The notes: generated from the sequence alone by a model not told the origin. A stretch of 64,000 nucleotides of DNA from Pyrrhosoma nymphula (GCA_963573305.1 OY754327.1:185760386-185824385); one strand, 5' to 3'. Positions 34,243-46,218 are shown, counted from the stretch's first letter. Program-made: numbers and translations.

Positions 34243-35412
34243 GTCATCTTATTTTTCAATTTTAAGTTAAATTTCAATTTCATTTCAGTTCAATTCATAA
34301 GGCTGTTTCTATAATGAATAAGAATTTGGATAAAAAATAACAGCACTAGGCTTGCCAAAGTCACATAGGAAAACTTAAAATAACACATGTGCGAGGCAAT
34401 CTTAGTATGAACAAATTCTCCAGGAAAAGCTCTTTTAAGAAGGAAGAGAAATGTTAGCATTGATATGCACCGTAGGAATTATCAAACAGGAATGATGGAC
34501 AATTAGTTGAAATAAATCAAGTACTTAGTGTAATTCACACTCAAATCAGTAAAACTTTGTTATAAATGTTGTCCATGGTGACCCTTTCTTTTGCAATAGC
34601 TGCAGCAAACCTCATGAGCTAAAAATGGATATTGAGCCAGGCATAGATATTTCAAACCCATTATTAATGCCATTTTATAAAGACTTCTTCTGGAGACATT
34701 CATTCTGGATACGGGTCATTCCACGTCCAATCAACCAATTTTAGGACACCAGAGGACAACGGCCACTTCTGGCATCGAGAGATACAGAACACTGCATAGA
34801 AATATCACCAAAGCAACTAGTTTGAATTCTAAGTCGCAACGCTCATATCAAGGACTACTAATGCCGCAAAAGTTTTAGAATTATTCCGGTATTCTCAAGA
34901 GTTCCGAAAGGGAGAATTTTGGGTATATTTTGATGAATCTACTTTGAAAAATTATGACAACTACGAATACCAAAGCATTGTACTCGAAAAGTTTCGAAGT
35001 TCGTATTATTCATGCGATACAAAAATTACCCCAGTCGTGAGATGAATCCATAATACTACTATTGATCGCGTTCGCCAACGTAAGGTACTTACTCGAAAAG
35101 CTACGCTCATTTCTAAATAGTCACTTAAGGAGCACCAGAGGAGCACAGCAGTGAACGCATCATTGATAAGAACTTTTAAAAACACATTATCAACAATCAT
35201 TTTGCCTTTGTATGAACATCGATATCACCCAGGTAACATATTTGTATTCCAAAAATATGAATTCCCACAGTAATTTTAAGAATAAATATTTCTATTGACT
35301 TCAGGACAATATCTTCTCATATCACATTTATTATGAACCTTCGTGTCGGGAGATCCAGCTGAGAGCATGATCATCCCCTCCTTCCGTGCACCTGACATAT
35401 TGGTGTCCTAAC
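34243..35412. other. No gene recognised
   Basis: AT-rich, no recognised content. Confidence 0.4.
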
Positions 35413-36006
35413 TTCGACCCAGGGTTGTGATCCGAAAAGGCACTTTACGTTTCGTGCCGTACCTGGGAGGCACCCGAAATCCGAGTCCAAGCCTTGGCTT
35501 TGAAAGAGACCCAACCCTTCACCGCGGGTGGTTTATGGCACCAACTGACCAGTCACACTATAGTTTATAACTACTAAAAGTTAAACATTAATCGCACAAT
35601 TATGTTCGTCTTTGTTTTGCACTATTCACGTTGGTGAAAATGGTTTTTTAAACGCAGTTATACGATAGATATTAACCAATTTACGTGCATTAGTAAATCA
35701 CGCCAGTTTAATGTACATTAAATCACTAAAGCACGTAAAATGGTTAATCTCTATCGTATAACTGCGATGAAAAAACCATTTTCACCAACGTGAATAGTGC
35801 AACACAAAGACGGACAATTGTGCGATTTATGTTTAACTTAAAGAAGTTATAAACTATAGTGTGAGTGGTCAGTTGGTGCCATAAACCACCTGCGGTGAAG
35901 GGTTGTGTATCTTTCAAAGCCAAGGCTCGGACTCCGATTTCGGGTGCCTCCCAGGTACGGCACGAAACGTAAAGTGCCTTTTCGGGTCACTCCCCTGCTT
36001 CGACCC
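35413..36006. repeat. Large near-perfect palindrome (about 290-bp arms)
   Basis: TTCGACCC at 35413 pairs with its complement ending near 36006. The two arms then match almost throughout: GGCACTTTACGTTTCGTGCC with its partner near 35960, TTTATGGCACCAACTGACCA with its partner near 35870, and so on to the centre near 35709. A spacer of less than about 20 bases separates the arms. The arms differ by small substitutions and indels, so it is a real fold-back element rather than a recent assembly artefact. No coding sequence or known family. Confidence 0.85.
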
Positions 36007-36807
36007 GGGGTCACGGCGCGTCGCACGGTGGCAAGCGAAAGAAACATCCAGTGGTGAAGCCACTCAAGGGGTGCTGAGGGCCTCTCGTTCGACGCGAGCG
36101 CCACAGTTTTCCTCGGCCGCGTCGTCGGCGGTGGGAATCACTGGTGCGTGCGTGCGAACAGACGCGTTGGCCCCACGCACGGGCTGGCCATCAGCGGAGC
36201 GAGCCAATGAAGCGGAAGGACAAACAACCGAGACGAGAACGCGCGCGGGGTTTTCGTGGCCGAGAAAACATTCCAGCCAATACTTGGGGGATGAGTTTTG
36301 CGTTTCGCGGAATAAAAAGAAGTCAAAGATGGAAGAGGATCGCCAAAAATCAACTCCTTCCGTCCCTGTGGAGCCCCGGAAAAGAGCGAATAATCTTTCG
36401 GTCTCTCGCCGCGTGCTATCTATCCTCCACCCTGCGACTCTTCCCTCGCGTGAACTCCTCGCCCCGTATAGATGGGAGGATATTGGCTTTGGGAGGGGGT
36501 TGGGGGAGGGAGGGGGGTGGGAGAGAAGGTGGTGTCCCTCGACGCGTGAATGCGTCCACACGTTCACTTCCCACGCCTTTCGCGACGCGAGAAAGGATAT
36601 GGACTCCCCTTTGCCACCGAAAAGAAAAATTAACCCCTCGGCGATGGAATTCACGCGCTGTGCAATTATTCGGGGCCCTAGCGGAAGAGGGAGTAGATTT
36701 GCATGTGCCACGTGTCACTCCTCGGAGCACGCATTCACACGGAGAGGTCCACTCGTGCTAGTTAATATCGCTCGTGGTTCCAAAGCGAGTTGTGACGTCG
36801 GCACTCG
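36007..36807. other. GC-rich island
   Basis: High CpG with G runs near 36490-36520. Open in several frames on both strands without domains. Ends at the family A transposon. Confidence 0.4.
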
Positions 36808-36811
36808 TTAA

Positions 36812-37366
36812 GAAGGTTCCGCCGCGACTGTGTGAGTCAAAACAAATACTAAATTCCACATTTTTGATATTTTGTCCAAAAAATCCTGATTTTGGTGATG
36901 AAATGCGTTACCTATATAAACCCAAAAGTAAGGTACAAAATATGCAGATTATTCCACGAATGTATTTTAAATTAGCACTTTTTTCCAGCCATAGGAGCCG
37001 ACTGCAGCGCCATTTCCTACGAATTACCGCATTTTGACTTCAATTACGGCATTAATTCTTCAATAACTAGAAAAATAAGGTGGTAAGATGCCTTTTTTTT
37101 ATTTTTATTCAATTTATCTGGATTATTTCCTTCTTAGAGACAGTTTTCCATGAATATGGCATTTGTATTTTATGGAAAAATACTATTTTTCCCCGTGTTT
37201 CTCTCATTCCCCCATTGAACTCCATGTAATTTCAAGTTCAATTATAGAATAAAATAGCGTGTAAAGGTATTATTTTGTTGCTCATATCACATAGAGGACA
37301 AAAGTTTCTACAAGTAGACAGAATATGAATAAAATGGCATTTAAGTCATTTTACGGTGGAACCACC
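36812..37366 (-). mobile_element. TTAA-flanked non-autonomous DNA transposon, family A copy 2
   Basis: 555 bp, the reverse complement of 28501-29055 with scattered substitutions. Intact TTAA on both sides (36808-36811 and 37367-37370). The two copies form an inverted pair about 7.8 kb apart. No transposase. Confidence 0.9.
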
Positions 37367-37370
37367 TTAA

Positions 37371-39060
37371 GATTCGTGTCCTGACTAAATAGCGGAGGCT
37401 TAGAGAGAACATCCCAATGAAAACGACCTCAGAATTTTGGTGTATATTAGCTGTAGCGATGCTATTGTGAAATTGCGCACTACTGTGCAACATTTAATTG
37501 CTGATGGAGAGGGAATACCGGCGGTTTTTTGAGTCACGGCCACGCACTAATCATGTGTGTACCCGAAGATGGAATGCCATTTCTCTCTTTCCGGCAGCAG
37601 TACTCATTTTTAGAAAAAAAAACCAGGACGCCAATATTTTTCGACGACTCTTGAACACAAGCTTACCGGGCAGCATCGGTTGAGTTATGTGATGACGACA
37701 CGCGCCTATGGGTTTCCGTGAAGTGAACTTTTCCTCCGCGGAAGGAGGGCGAGAGACTATCGTTACACGGTCAGGGGGGTCTCCCACTCCGAATTACGGT
37801 GGTCGGTGGGCATTCGAGGGCCCCTTTTGGGGGGGTGGGTGGGGGTGGGGTGTGGAGGCATCGTGCCCACATGGCATGCGATTCGCCGTGATTTGGTGGT
37901 CAAGGAAAACAAAGCGTAGGGAAGCCAATAGGAAAACACGGGCGAGGAAAAACGCAGAGAGTCGAAGGAGAAATAATAATGATTGAATAATCTTCCGCTC
38001 GAACGTCGAATCGAACGTCTCTCATATCGATTATAATAATTGTTATTCGCATTCAGCCCCGCGTGGCCAGCTCGCGGTTCCCATCGCCCCCTCCCACCCC
38101 CCCAGTCCCTTTTCTCCCACCCCCTCTCCACTCCCACCGCCACTCTCCGTCCACTCGGCCAATCGCCCAGCCGCTCGAGAAAGAAGGGGGGAGGGGGGGA
38201 TGGTGGGGGGGAAGGGGGTGGGGGGAAAGCATATATTCATGTGTGTGTGTGTATTCGAGTGGTATGGGTGGGGAGGTTAAAAAAAAAAGCGGAGGTCAGA
38301 AGAGAGGAGGAGGAGGAGGAACAACCACTTCCGATTTTATGGAAACGCAGCCAACTCACGTAAACACGGGCTTGGAGAGAGAGAGAGTGGGGGGGGGGAG
38401 AGGGGGAGGGTAGGTACACGGTGGCATGCATTTCAGGGGGGTTGGGTCGGCATTGGGGTCGGCACACACATATAGAAGGGGGGGGCGTGGACATACTTTG
38501 GGTGTGGTTTGGAGGTGGGGTGGGTCACTCGAGGGCAGCAGCAGCGGACCGCAATAAAAACGAGCGGCAGGGGAGTGGGTCGGCACTCCCGCGCTCCCTC
38601 TGTGGGAGAGATGGAGCGCGGGAGGGGGTGTGCGGGGGGGCGGGAAGCGGGGAAGGGATAGGGGGGTGGGGTGGGGGGAGGAAGAGGTCAGAGAGGAGGG
38701 TCGGGTCGCCGAACCGCGGGGAACATGTCGAGTTTGTTTTCGCCGAGTCGTCGTTTTGCATAAAAATACAGAAGCGGGGCTAACGATCGGGTGGGTGGGT
38801 GGGACGGCTGAAGAACTCTGCGTCCTGGGTTCGAGACCCTCCCCATGCATGTGCGAGGGGGGGGGAGCACCCATACTGGGGGCGATTCGTTGGTGAAGAG
38901 TGGAGAGCGCGACATGGAGTTGAGGACGCCGGACACGACCGGACGATGGGAGGTGGGTGCAGAGGGGGGGGGGAGTGGGGCGGGGGGGCAGAAGTAGTGA
39001 GGGAGGGAGGGAGGGGCGATATGGCACTCGACATCCAATAAATGAAAACCACATGTCGCG
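37371..39060. other. GC-rich, G-run island
   Basis: G runs cover much of 37830-39010, with a short (GT)n tract near 38238-38251 and GA repeats near 38305 and 38372. A B-box-like GGGTTCGAGACC near 38827 could be a SINE scrap. Open frames on both strands are low-complexity. Confidence 0.4.
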
Positions 39061-39231
39061 AATGCTTCGGTTTCATCCCGCGAGAGGGCCGAAAAACAGA
39101 CCTCCATTGGGATCGGGCTCTCCATGGAGATACTTTGACTTGCACCGAGAGCGCATCGTTCGAAGAACTGAGGCGAGAAAGTGAGTCACGATTGGAAATT
39201 ACGATGAGAACTTCGCGTCATGACGTCATTC

Positions 39232-39300
39232 AATCCTAAGATTGGTTGACTTCAGCCCTCCATTCTACTCTGTCCCCTACTTCTCAGGTTTATCCAGATT
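39232..39300 (-). repeat. 3' fragment of a SINE family
   Basis: CAATCCTAAGATTGG followed by CAGCCCTCCATT matches the left end of the SINE at 54821-55317 (CAATCCTAGGATTGG, CAGCCCTCCATT). It is therefore a second, truncated copy in the same orientation. Confidence 0.6.
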
Positions 39301-41999
39301 GTACTTCTGTTTCGTGGGCCTTGTTTTATCTGAATACCTACAATATGTATACTTTTGGTTATGATTAGCTAAATTTATCCAACACTTGCAAATAAAATAA
39401 GAGGAATAAAACACGATTTACTAGGAATATCAAAGAATACGATGTATCAGCAGAACTGTGAATAAAACTATGGTTTGCCACTCCGTACAGAAAAGGGATT
39501 AGACTAATTGTTTCCATCGTCTTTGTAAATATATGGCCAAATGTCTGTCATTCTTTTCCTAAAAATAACTTTTCCTTTCTTTTCGCGTCCCTGTACCAAG
39601 GAGACAGTTAATCAACCTCAAAAGTTATGATGCATAAAATATTAAGGAAAACATATTTCCGATGCCAACTTCACGGGCGCTTTCTTCTTTGGAAAATGAT
39701 GGGAACATGTGCGGGTGTCCAGGGAGGTGGAAAATGACATTGCATCGTATGTATTCCGTAATTCGGATGATAACTATCATTCCGTGATCACCGAAAACCT
39801 AACCCTTCATCACTCGCCGCTTGCCATTCTGTTGCCTGGAGGTAAAGTTACCTTACGCGGTGATTGTGACATGTATGGAAATATTTTTGTACGGCTAACG
39901 TTAGTTCCAGGTAGCCAAATGGTGGAGTACTCCTAAAACAGAAGACTATCTGACTTAAATCACCCGACCCGAACAATACTTGGGGTATTGTTTGTGAAGT
40001 TTACGATTGAATATTTAGCCAATGACAGTGGACTTGGAGGAGGCTGGGATTTATCTTTTTTCCGGTAAGAAAGCTGCACAAGTGTAAGGAAATACTAGCC
40101 GTTCGTAAACATAATGAAGATATGTATTGATAAACATCCATTTTTTTAGATGATTTCAAGTTTCAAAGGTTGTGCTTTGTGGTTTATCAAGTCATACCAG
40201 TCACTAATTTCTCAGTGCTATAGTAGACGAATCATCAGCAGTTGCAAGTATGGCTGATTGGCATTAAAATATCTTGACTAATTTCCCTTTTGTTATGACT
40301 CTACAGCAACGAAAAGTAGGCAATGTATGTCAAGATGAGAAGAATGTATGTATAAATTCTCTGTAGGTATGTTAGTACTACGGTGGCAAATATTGATTTA
40401 TGAGTGTGAAATATTTTCAGTCTACGTGAACAATAATTTACACAGTTTGGTCTACTTTCCTACGCAATTGGTTCTGTTGAGACAATCCTTGACGCTGTAT
40501 TCACACTAAATATATTGCTTAAGTTAAGTTAGAATGTTATTTCAGAATCTATGGAATTTTTCTAATATTTGCCATCATCTTCGCTGAATACATGCAGGAG
40601 TGGGATATTTGCATAAGATCCGAGTAGTGAAGGAAATCAGTTTGCATTAATTTTACTCTGCAGATTGTTAACGAGTGTATGCCCTCATTATTTCGGGTAC
40701 ATATATATTATATTCTCACAACTTAATGTATTCCGGGTTATTTCCCAATCGAATTTTCTGCGATGTTACGAATGATCACCGATGTGGTACCTTATACTTG
40801 TATTTGATATTCTTATGGTCAATGCAGTGATGCATAACATACACTAAAAACAATAATTGAATTTTGTAACCCGATGCGTCGTATTTTCCTTCTTCGGAAC
40901 ACCTTTAACTTTTTTTTCTCCTTCTTCGTGATATTTATCTTTTTATTTCTCGTTTTTTTTCGTCCGTCTTTCCGCGTTTATTGCTTTCTTCTCTCACTTT
41001 ATAGCTCTCTATTTTACTTTGTTTATTTATTTTCCCCCGTCTCCTAGTTTCCCCATCTTAAACGTTATTTACTTATCTACGTATACCCAATTTTGCATTG
41101 TTACCCCACGAAAACTCCACCCACATCGCCACTAGTTTAAGGACGTTGGGTTACAATTATTTGTTTATTTATTTTATCTTTTAATAAATCATTAATCATT
41201 CACCACCATTCAATTGATGCGAATGCAAATATTAGGAAACGCAGGGACTTGTTCGACGAAGACAGCTAAAAGAAATCATGGAAGTTAATGCAAGTAAGAG
41301 TTCTCCTCAATTCATTTTATTCTAATTCTGAAAAAATAACATAAAAGCACTCCAAGTTGAGGCACGTTGATGAAGTATTTACGGGTATATTTGCTAAAAT
41401 ATTGTTCTCATTGTACTTCCATTACTGGAGTACTGCCACAAGTTTCATTTCAATTTCTTCATTTATTTCCCTCACATGGTTTTAGTCGTTTATGAGCGAC
41501 AAAACGTACGCAAGAATGTCGGTACGACCCAAAAGAGCGGTAAATTACGCTGACGTATAATAAAATAACAGCAAGGTAAGACTATTCACTAGGTAACCTT
41601 TTTTTCATTTCAAAATAAAAATTATGTACTGCAAAACCAAAAATTTAACCTAAAAAATCAGCACACATAAGTACCCCATAGGCTATGTACAAGCTCATAT
41701 TAAGCAAAGTTATGGAAAGAGGTAGGCAAGATATGTCGTTTTCTGAGAAGCTACACCTGAAACCTGAACCAGTCAACGAGAGTTTGGGTGCACTATAAAT
41801 CAATCTTCACTACACTATACCAAGGATATTATGATCGATTCATATATCTGGCTTTTTTTAATCACATTCCTGGAACTTGTTCTCCTAATCACACTTCCGT
41901 TGAAAGAATTGACTTTTCTTGCCGGACAAAGCTCCATAGCAAAATTAGCCATTTGTTTGCAAATATAATATATGCATACACATTTAATCGTAGGATAAA
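39301..41999. other. AT-rich, no gene recognised
   Basis: Long AT-rich stretch. One plus-strand frame (39709-39936, 75 residues) has no recognisable domain. No RNA gene seen. Confidence 0.45.
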
Positions 42000-42011
42000 G
42001 GCAGAAATACT

Positions 42012-42191
42012 TTGTTTAGTTCCACATAAAATAATTTTAATACGACCTAGGTTTCGTCGCTGGGCGACATCATCAGGTGTCGATCACCTGATGATGTCGT
42101 ATTAAAATTATTTTATGTGGAACTAAACAAAGTTTTTTTCTTTTCAATCATGAAGGAGTTCCATAAAGTTACGCCTCAAACCATTAATCTC
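42012..42191. mobile_element. Snap-back Penelope-type insertion with hammerhead core
   Basis: A 180-bp palindromic insert bounded by a 12-bp duplication GGCAGAAATACT (42000-42011 and 42192-42203). The left arm is a leader plus hammerhead core on the minus strand. The right arm repeats it on the plus strand, ending in leader sequence with AAGTTACGCCT. The joint is near 42082, only a few bases before CTGATGA of each arm. In the right arm 22 bases of the ribozyme are deleted between two GTCG repeats. The palindrome, the Penelope leader and the 12-bp duplication make retroposition by a Penelope enzyme the best explanation. Confidence 0.82.
42044..42076 (-). ncRNA. Hammerhead ribozyme core, minimal Penelope type
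   Basis: On the minus strand: CTGATGA, an unpaired T, stem II GTCG/CGAC with loop CCCAG, GAAA, a very short stem III in ACCTAGGT, then the cleavage triplet GTC. The core residues are intact. Stem I is weak and there is one extra base before stem II, as expected for the minimal variants thought to act as dimers. Confidence 0.75.
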
Positions 42192-43463
42192 GGCAGAAAT
42201 ACTATTTAGGAATTGATCTTCGTAAACAGGTGATGAAAAATTGGCATTTCGACGCCATACTGGGAATGTGACATCGGCATGGGTGTTGGGACAAGACAGT
42301 ATATCCGATCGGTGACGTCACAGATATTCCAAGACGTGATGAGAACCTACTTTTGATGTAAAGATTGACTCTGAAAACAGACTTTCTTGAGTCCATTTAG
42401 TTAACGACCAGTTACACGAAATGCACTATTCCGAAAAAAAAACTTTCATGCAATAAATCAGATGAGCCATAAAACAAAATATGATAAATAGAGTGCATAG
42501 CTCCTGGTTTCATAAACTTGATTCCTCTTTGAGGAACACCAAGAAACAGTTACCTCTCATAATTATCAACAATCATCGTTAGGGTGATCAGTTTTCAGCT
42601 GCTCAGTGGTAAATGAAATGATTTTATTCTAGCCAGAATCCAATTCGGTTAGTACAGATTCAATTGAACTCATCTATGATGATATTTGGCCAGAAAGCCT
42701 TGAATCGTTTAAACAGTGGTATTTCTGGAGCTTAGGAAAGACCAATGCATTTAGAAAAGACTTCCTCTTGAATTATTTCATGAATATAATGACGGCAAGC
42801 CAAATACTATGTTTTTCGGCCAAGTGTTGCTTCTAGAAGCACGCAAACTCCATTCATTCTTCCAGTATTGGAAGCAGTGGTATCAAAGATGAAAGCCTTA
42901 ACATCTTCTCTCAAATTATAGTCATCAGTTGTTTCAATGATGGCATCGCACATGGTCCGTCCTATTCCTGTGATAAGTTTTGGCACAGCAAGGAGTTCAT
43001 CAATACCATCAGTTGAAGCAAAAATTGGCAATTCATCGATCTTCTCATCACCTATTAAATCTGCCATCAATTTTCCATCCCAATGAATGGTTATAGTTCT
43101 ACCTCAACTTTGGAATTCAGCTTTAAATTCTTGCGATCGCTCTTCTCGATGCTTCATAGGATAACGTCGTAGGATGAACGATTCAAAGAGTACTCCTGCA
43201 TGTCATGTCCTGTCACTGAAATCAATGATGCAACAATGTGGACAGCCTTCCTGTCACTGATATTTGACCTATCAAGGAGAGGACAGCACTTTCCGCGTGA
43301 ATATCATATTCCTGCCTCTTTTTGGCAAAAATGTGATACTGCCAGATGTCGATGGCGTTAGGATGTGATCATTAGTTTCCGATTCTGACATTGTTATTTT
43401 CAACTGTTCACTTATGGACAAATGAAAAAACGTAGTGAACTCCACAGTTAATTTTATTAAGAC

Positions 43464-43496
43464 GACCTAGGTTTCGACACGTTGTGTCATCTTCAG
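43464..43496 (-). ncRNA. Hammerhead ribozyme core (left arm)
   Basis: Minus strand: CTGAAGA (fits CUGANGA), T, stem II GACAC/GTGTC with loop AAC, GAAA, stem III within ACCTAGGT, cleavage triplet GTC. All core residues are present; identical to the right-arm copy. Confidence 0.8.
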
Positions 43497-43793
43497 GTAA
43501 CATGTACACTTCAAGCTCACTTATATACACAAAATATTGGAGGGGAGGGGGAATGAGTAAGGGGAAGGTGGGGAAGGGTTTTGAGGGCTTGTGTTTGGAA
43601 GGTTAGTCATTGGGTGTGTTGGAAATTTGCTGAGGCGGGGGGGGGGGGGGGGGGGGGTTAAGGGGTTGGGTTAGTCATTAGGCGTAGGTATGGGACATTC
43701 ACTGCGGGTGGGGAGGCTAGTCATACACTTTTTTGTCATCAATTTTTGTCATCAATTTTGTGTATATAAGTGAGCTTGAAGTGTACATGTTAC

Positions 43794-43826
43794 CTGAAGA
43801 TGACACAACGTGTCGAAACCTAGGTC
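43794..43826 (+). ncRNA. Hammerhead ribozyme core (right arm)
   Basis: Plus strand: CTGAAGA, T, stem II GACAC/GTGTC, GAAA, minimal stem III ACCTAGGT, cleavage triplet GTC at 43824-43826, then leader TCTTAATAAAATTAACTG. Predicted cleavage is after C43826. Stem I pairing is weak, as in other Penelope ribozymes. Confidence 0.82.
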
Positions 43827-44406
43827 GTCTTAATAAAATTAACTGTGGAGTTCACTACGTTTTTTCATTTGTCCATAATGGAAAACTTCCACCATATCTC
43901 GCCGGAATTCATATCCTCTAACTGTTCACTTGTTTTTTTCCTCTTTTCTCTTTGTTCATCTCTCTTTCTATTTTCTGTTTCCTTCTCCTCAAGCTCCTTG
44001 TCTAGTCCAATCACACACCCTCGCCTCACTGGCTCTCCTTGAGTCTGTAGGAACTCACGGTCCTCCTGAATGTCTATCATGCCTCGATAGTATAGCCATG
44101 GACAACATCAAACGAATTTCCAAATTCTGCAGTGAATGCTCCTTCGTTCTGCTTTTGAGTACCGGACGGTCTATTTTTATTCTTCTTAATATTCTCCCAA
44201 GTCATTATCAACTCATCCAACTTCTTGATTGCTTTTCCTTCATCGCGGAAAGGAATAATTGCTCTTTTCCAGGGAATGATCAACTTTTTAACTGTAGTTT
44301 TTGCTGCATCATGCTTTGTTATTTTCCTATCCTTCAGCTCAAAAAAAGTAAACTGCGAGGAAATCATGGATTCGGGGAAGTTTGAAACCAGTGAATTGTT
44401 GTTCAC

Positions 44407-46003
44407 AAGTATGTCTGTTTTCTAGTAACTATGGCCATTGTTTAATCCATAAAAAAGAATATTCCGTTGATACTTAAATTTGTGCTCTTTACATATCATA
44501 ATATTTCAATATACATTCACAAATAGCAAACTAAACGAAATATCTTGGAATTTTTAAAGACCCGAACGGAGAAACGACACCCTACAATCACCCAACGGAG
44601 AAAATTTATGGTCAACGACAAACCTCAAATATAAATTAATTTGAAAAACATTTTTTTGAGGTTTACTTTTAATCAATTTGGAGCACTTTTAGAATGTGTT
44701 ACATTGTATCCGTTAAATTCTATGGAAAATGAAAAATGAGTACCACCCTATTCAGCATGGAATTTTAGAATTTCCACAACTTCATAAGGATTTGTTACTA
44801 GCAAATATTCATAGATGTCGTTGCTAGCAGCTTCACGACCCAAAATGTATCGATTTCGTGACCAAGCAATGCAAAAATTTGGTAATTTACATTTTCCGAA
44901 GAATTTTAATTAATTCCTCAAATGGCGTTACTACCGAGAAATGCCTTGGAGAGAAGAAATGGCAAACGGTCGCCGTTTGGAAACATTCCTCCCAACATTA
45001 TTGCAAATAGCGACGGAAAAGTGTTTACTATCATCGATTGACACAGCCTCCAAAAGTGCTCGGTGGAAGATACAATTGCGGGAGGTGAAGCACTGATGCA
45101 ACTCTGGTGCACGTGACTGCTGAACTGCCGCAATCGGCCAACGAGGCGTTCTTCGATGGCGTCGCGAGTACCTCGCAAGCCTCTGTCCACATTCCCGACT
45201 TTCCTCGAGCATGGCCCCCTCCCCGTGGCCGTCATGTCAACTGGCCACCATAGTCATTTTCCGGGCGCTAGTTCGGAGTGGTTGATGCCCTCGATGAGAC
45301 CGCATGAGGCTCCACCAGGGGGGCGGGGGACGGGTGTGCCGGAGGGGGGGGGCAGAAGTAGGCGTCCGGGGCGAGGACTGATGTCTCGGAAGAGTAGAGA
45401 GGGGGGAGGGGATGCTTTCCTAGAGGACAAGTAGCTGGAGGAGGAGAGGAGGAGGGAGGGAGCTGCTTTGGACGCCGCGAGGAGGAGGAGGGGGGTGCTG
45501 GAGACGGGAGGGGTTAGAAAGAGCGCCCCCCCCCCCAAATCGTAGGAATTCCCGATGACACGGGAGCTAAAATTGAAGCCCGCGAGATGATCGGGAGGTT
45601 CGCGCGTCCTCAGGCGACGGCGCTCCGAAGGACTGTCCTTTGACGCGTCGGTGCCGTCGGGACACGAGACTTCGGTCCTGCGTGTCAATCACAAGAGTCA
45701 AAGAGTTTCCTCAAATGCGAGGCATGGGGTTGTGGGGTCCACTCGGACGGCGACGCCGCGGAACGCACATCCAAGGAACCGAATCGATTGACAGGCGGAA
45801 TCCACGACAGATAGGAGGATCAGTTAACGTTAAAAACTATTTTTTTACGACGCGATAGGCATGACAAGCATCTACATATCATGGTTTATATATTCTTATT
45901 TTCCAATGGGAAGCGAATAAATATATTCCTTACAATCTTCAGCGGAAGAATAACTTTTAAGCGAGATTGACTATTTTAATCACACACTAAAAAGGTTGAC
46001 AAC
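44407..46003. other. No gene; GC-rich patch at 45150-45560
   Basis: AT-rich to 44900, then overlapping frames on both strands in a GC-rich patch with G and C runs (near 45350 and 45526). No domain recognised. Confidence 0.4.
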
Positions 46004-46015
46004 CTCCATTCACTA

Positions 46016-46218
46016 TAATGAAAAGTAAAGAAAACTTTGTAATTCCAAATAAATATTTAATGTACGACCTAGGTTTCGACGTGGGTCGTTGAAACCTAGG
46101 TGGAAACCACGTCGTAACCTAGGTCGTACATTAAATATTTATGTGGAATTACAAAGTTTTCTTTACTTTTCATTATGTTAAGTCGATTCCATGAAGTCAC
46201 GCCCGAGACAACGAATTA
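46016..46218. mobile_element. Snap-back Penelope-type insertion (ribozyme truncated)
   Basis: A 203-bp palindromic insert bounded by a 12-bp duplication CTCCATTCACTA (46004-46015 and 46219-46230). The arms contain GAAACCTAGGTCGTA-type sequence (3' half of the hammerhead: GAAA, stem III, GTC) and the leader TTATGTGGAATTACAAAG. The CTGANGA half is lost; the inversion joint lies within the former stem II region near 46098. The right arm extends into leader with AAGTCACGCCCGAGAC. Confidence 0.8.

Larger units (their letters stand above)
43414..43919. mobile_element. Snap-back Penelope-type insertion with two opposed hammerheads
   Basis: A 506-bp insertion interrupts the transposase-like gene and is bounded by a 12-bp duplication AACTGTTCACTT (43402-43413 and 43920-43931). 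Removing one copy restores the frame across the joint. The left arm (43414 to about 43540) and right arm (about 43753-43880) are inverted copies of 3' untranslated sequence, hammerhead and leader. Between them is a G-rich spacer with a 21-G run (43637-43657). The right arm continues further into the leader than the left. No protein is encoded. Confidence 0.88.
42204..44406 (-). pseudogene. Decayed transposase-like gene (arthropod repeat family, hAT-like)
   Basis: Read from the right, 44406-44077 encodes an N-terminal part (LIIPWKRAIIPFRDEGKA, AFTAEFGNSFDVVHG). 44080-43922 encodes a charged segment (EDREFLQTQG, RRGCVIGLDKELEEKE). After the insertion at 43414-43919 the frame resumes with SEQLKITMSESET, then RSNISDRKAVHIVASLISVT. 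Next is the most conserved part at 43070-42807 (HWDGKLMADLIGDEKIDELP with one shift, then FDTTASNTGRMNGVCVLLE). ACRHYIHEI, FKRFKAFWPNI and a decayed C-terminus follow. The D...CxxH layout resembles hAT-type transposases. Multiple frameshifts and stops make it dead. The family is known to me from arthropods as uncharacterised transposon proteins; I am not sure of the superfamily. Confidence 0.78.

Noticed and set aside
38815..38840. tRNA-derived SINE at 38.8 kb
   Set aside because: A B-box-like GGGTTCGAGACC is present, but there is no A box at the right spacing and no body or tail that I can define.
39709..39936. Small protein-coding gene of 75 residues
   Set aside because: Single open frame with no recognisable domain, splice context or repeat relation; expected by chance over this length.
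46064..46090. Complete hammerhead ribozyme at 46.0 kb
   Set aside because: The GAAA, stem III and GTC half is present, but no CUGANGA box exists in either arm.
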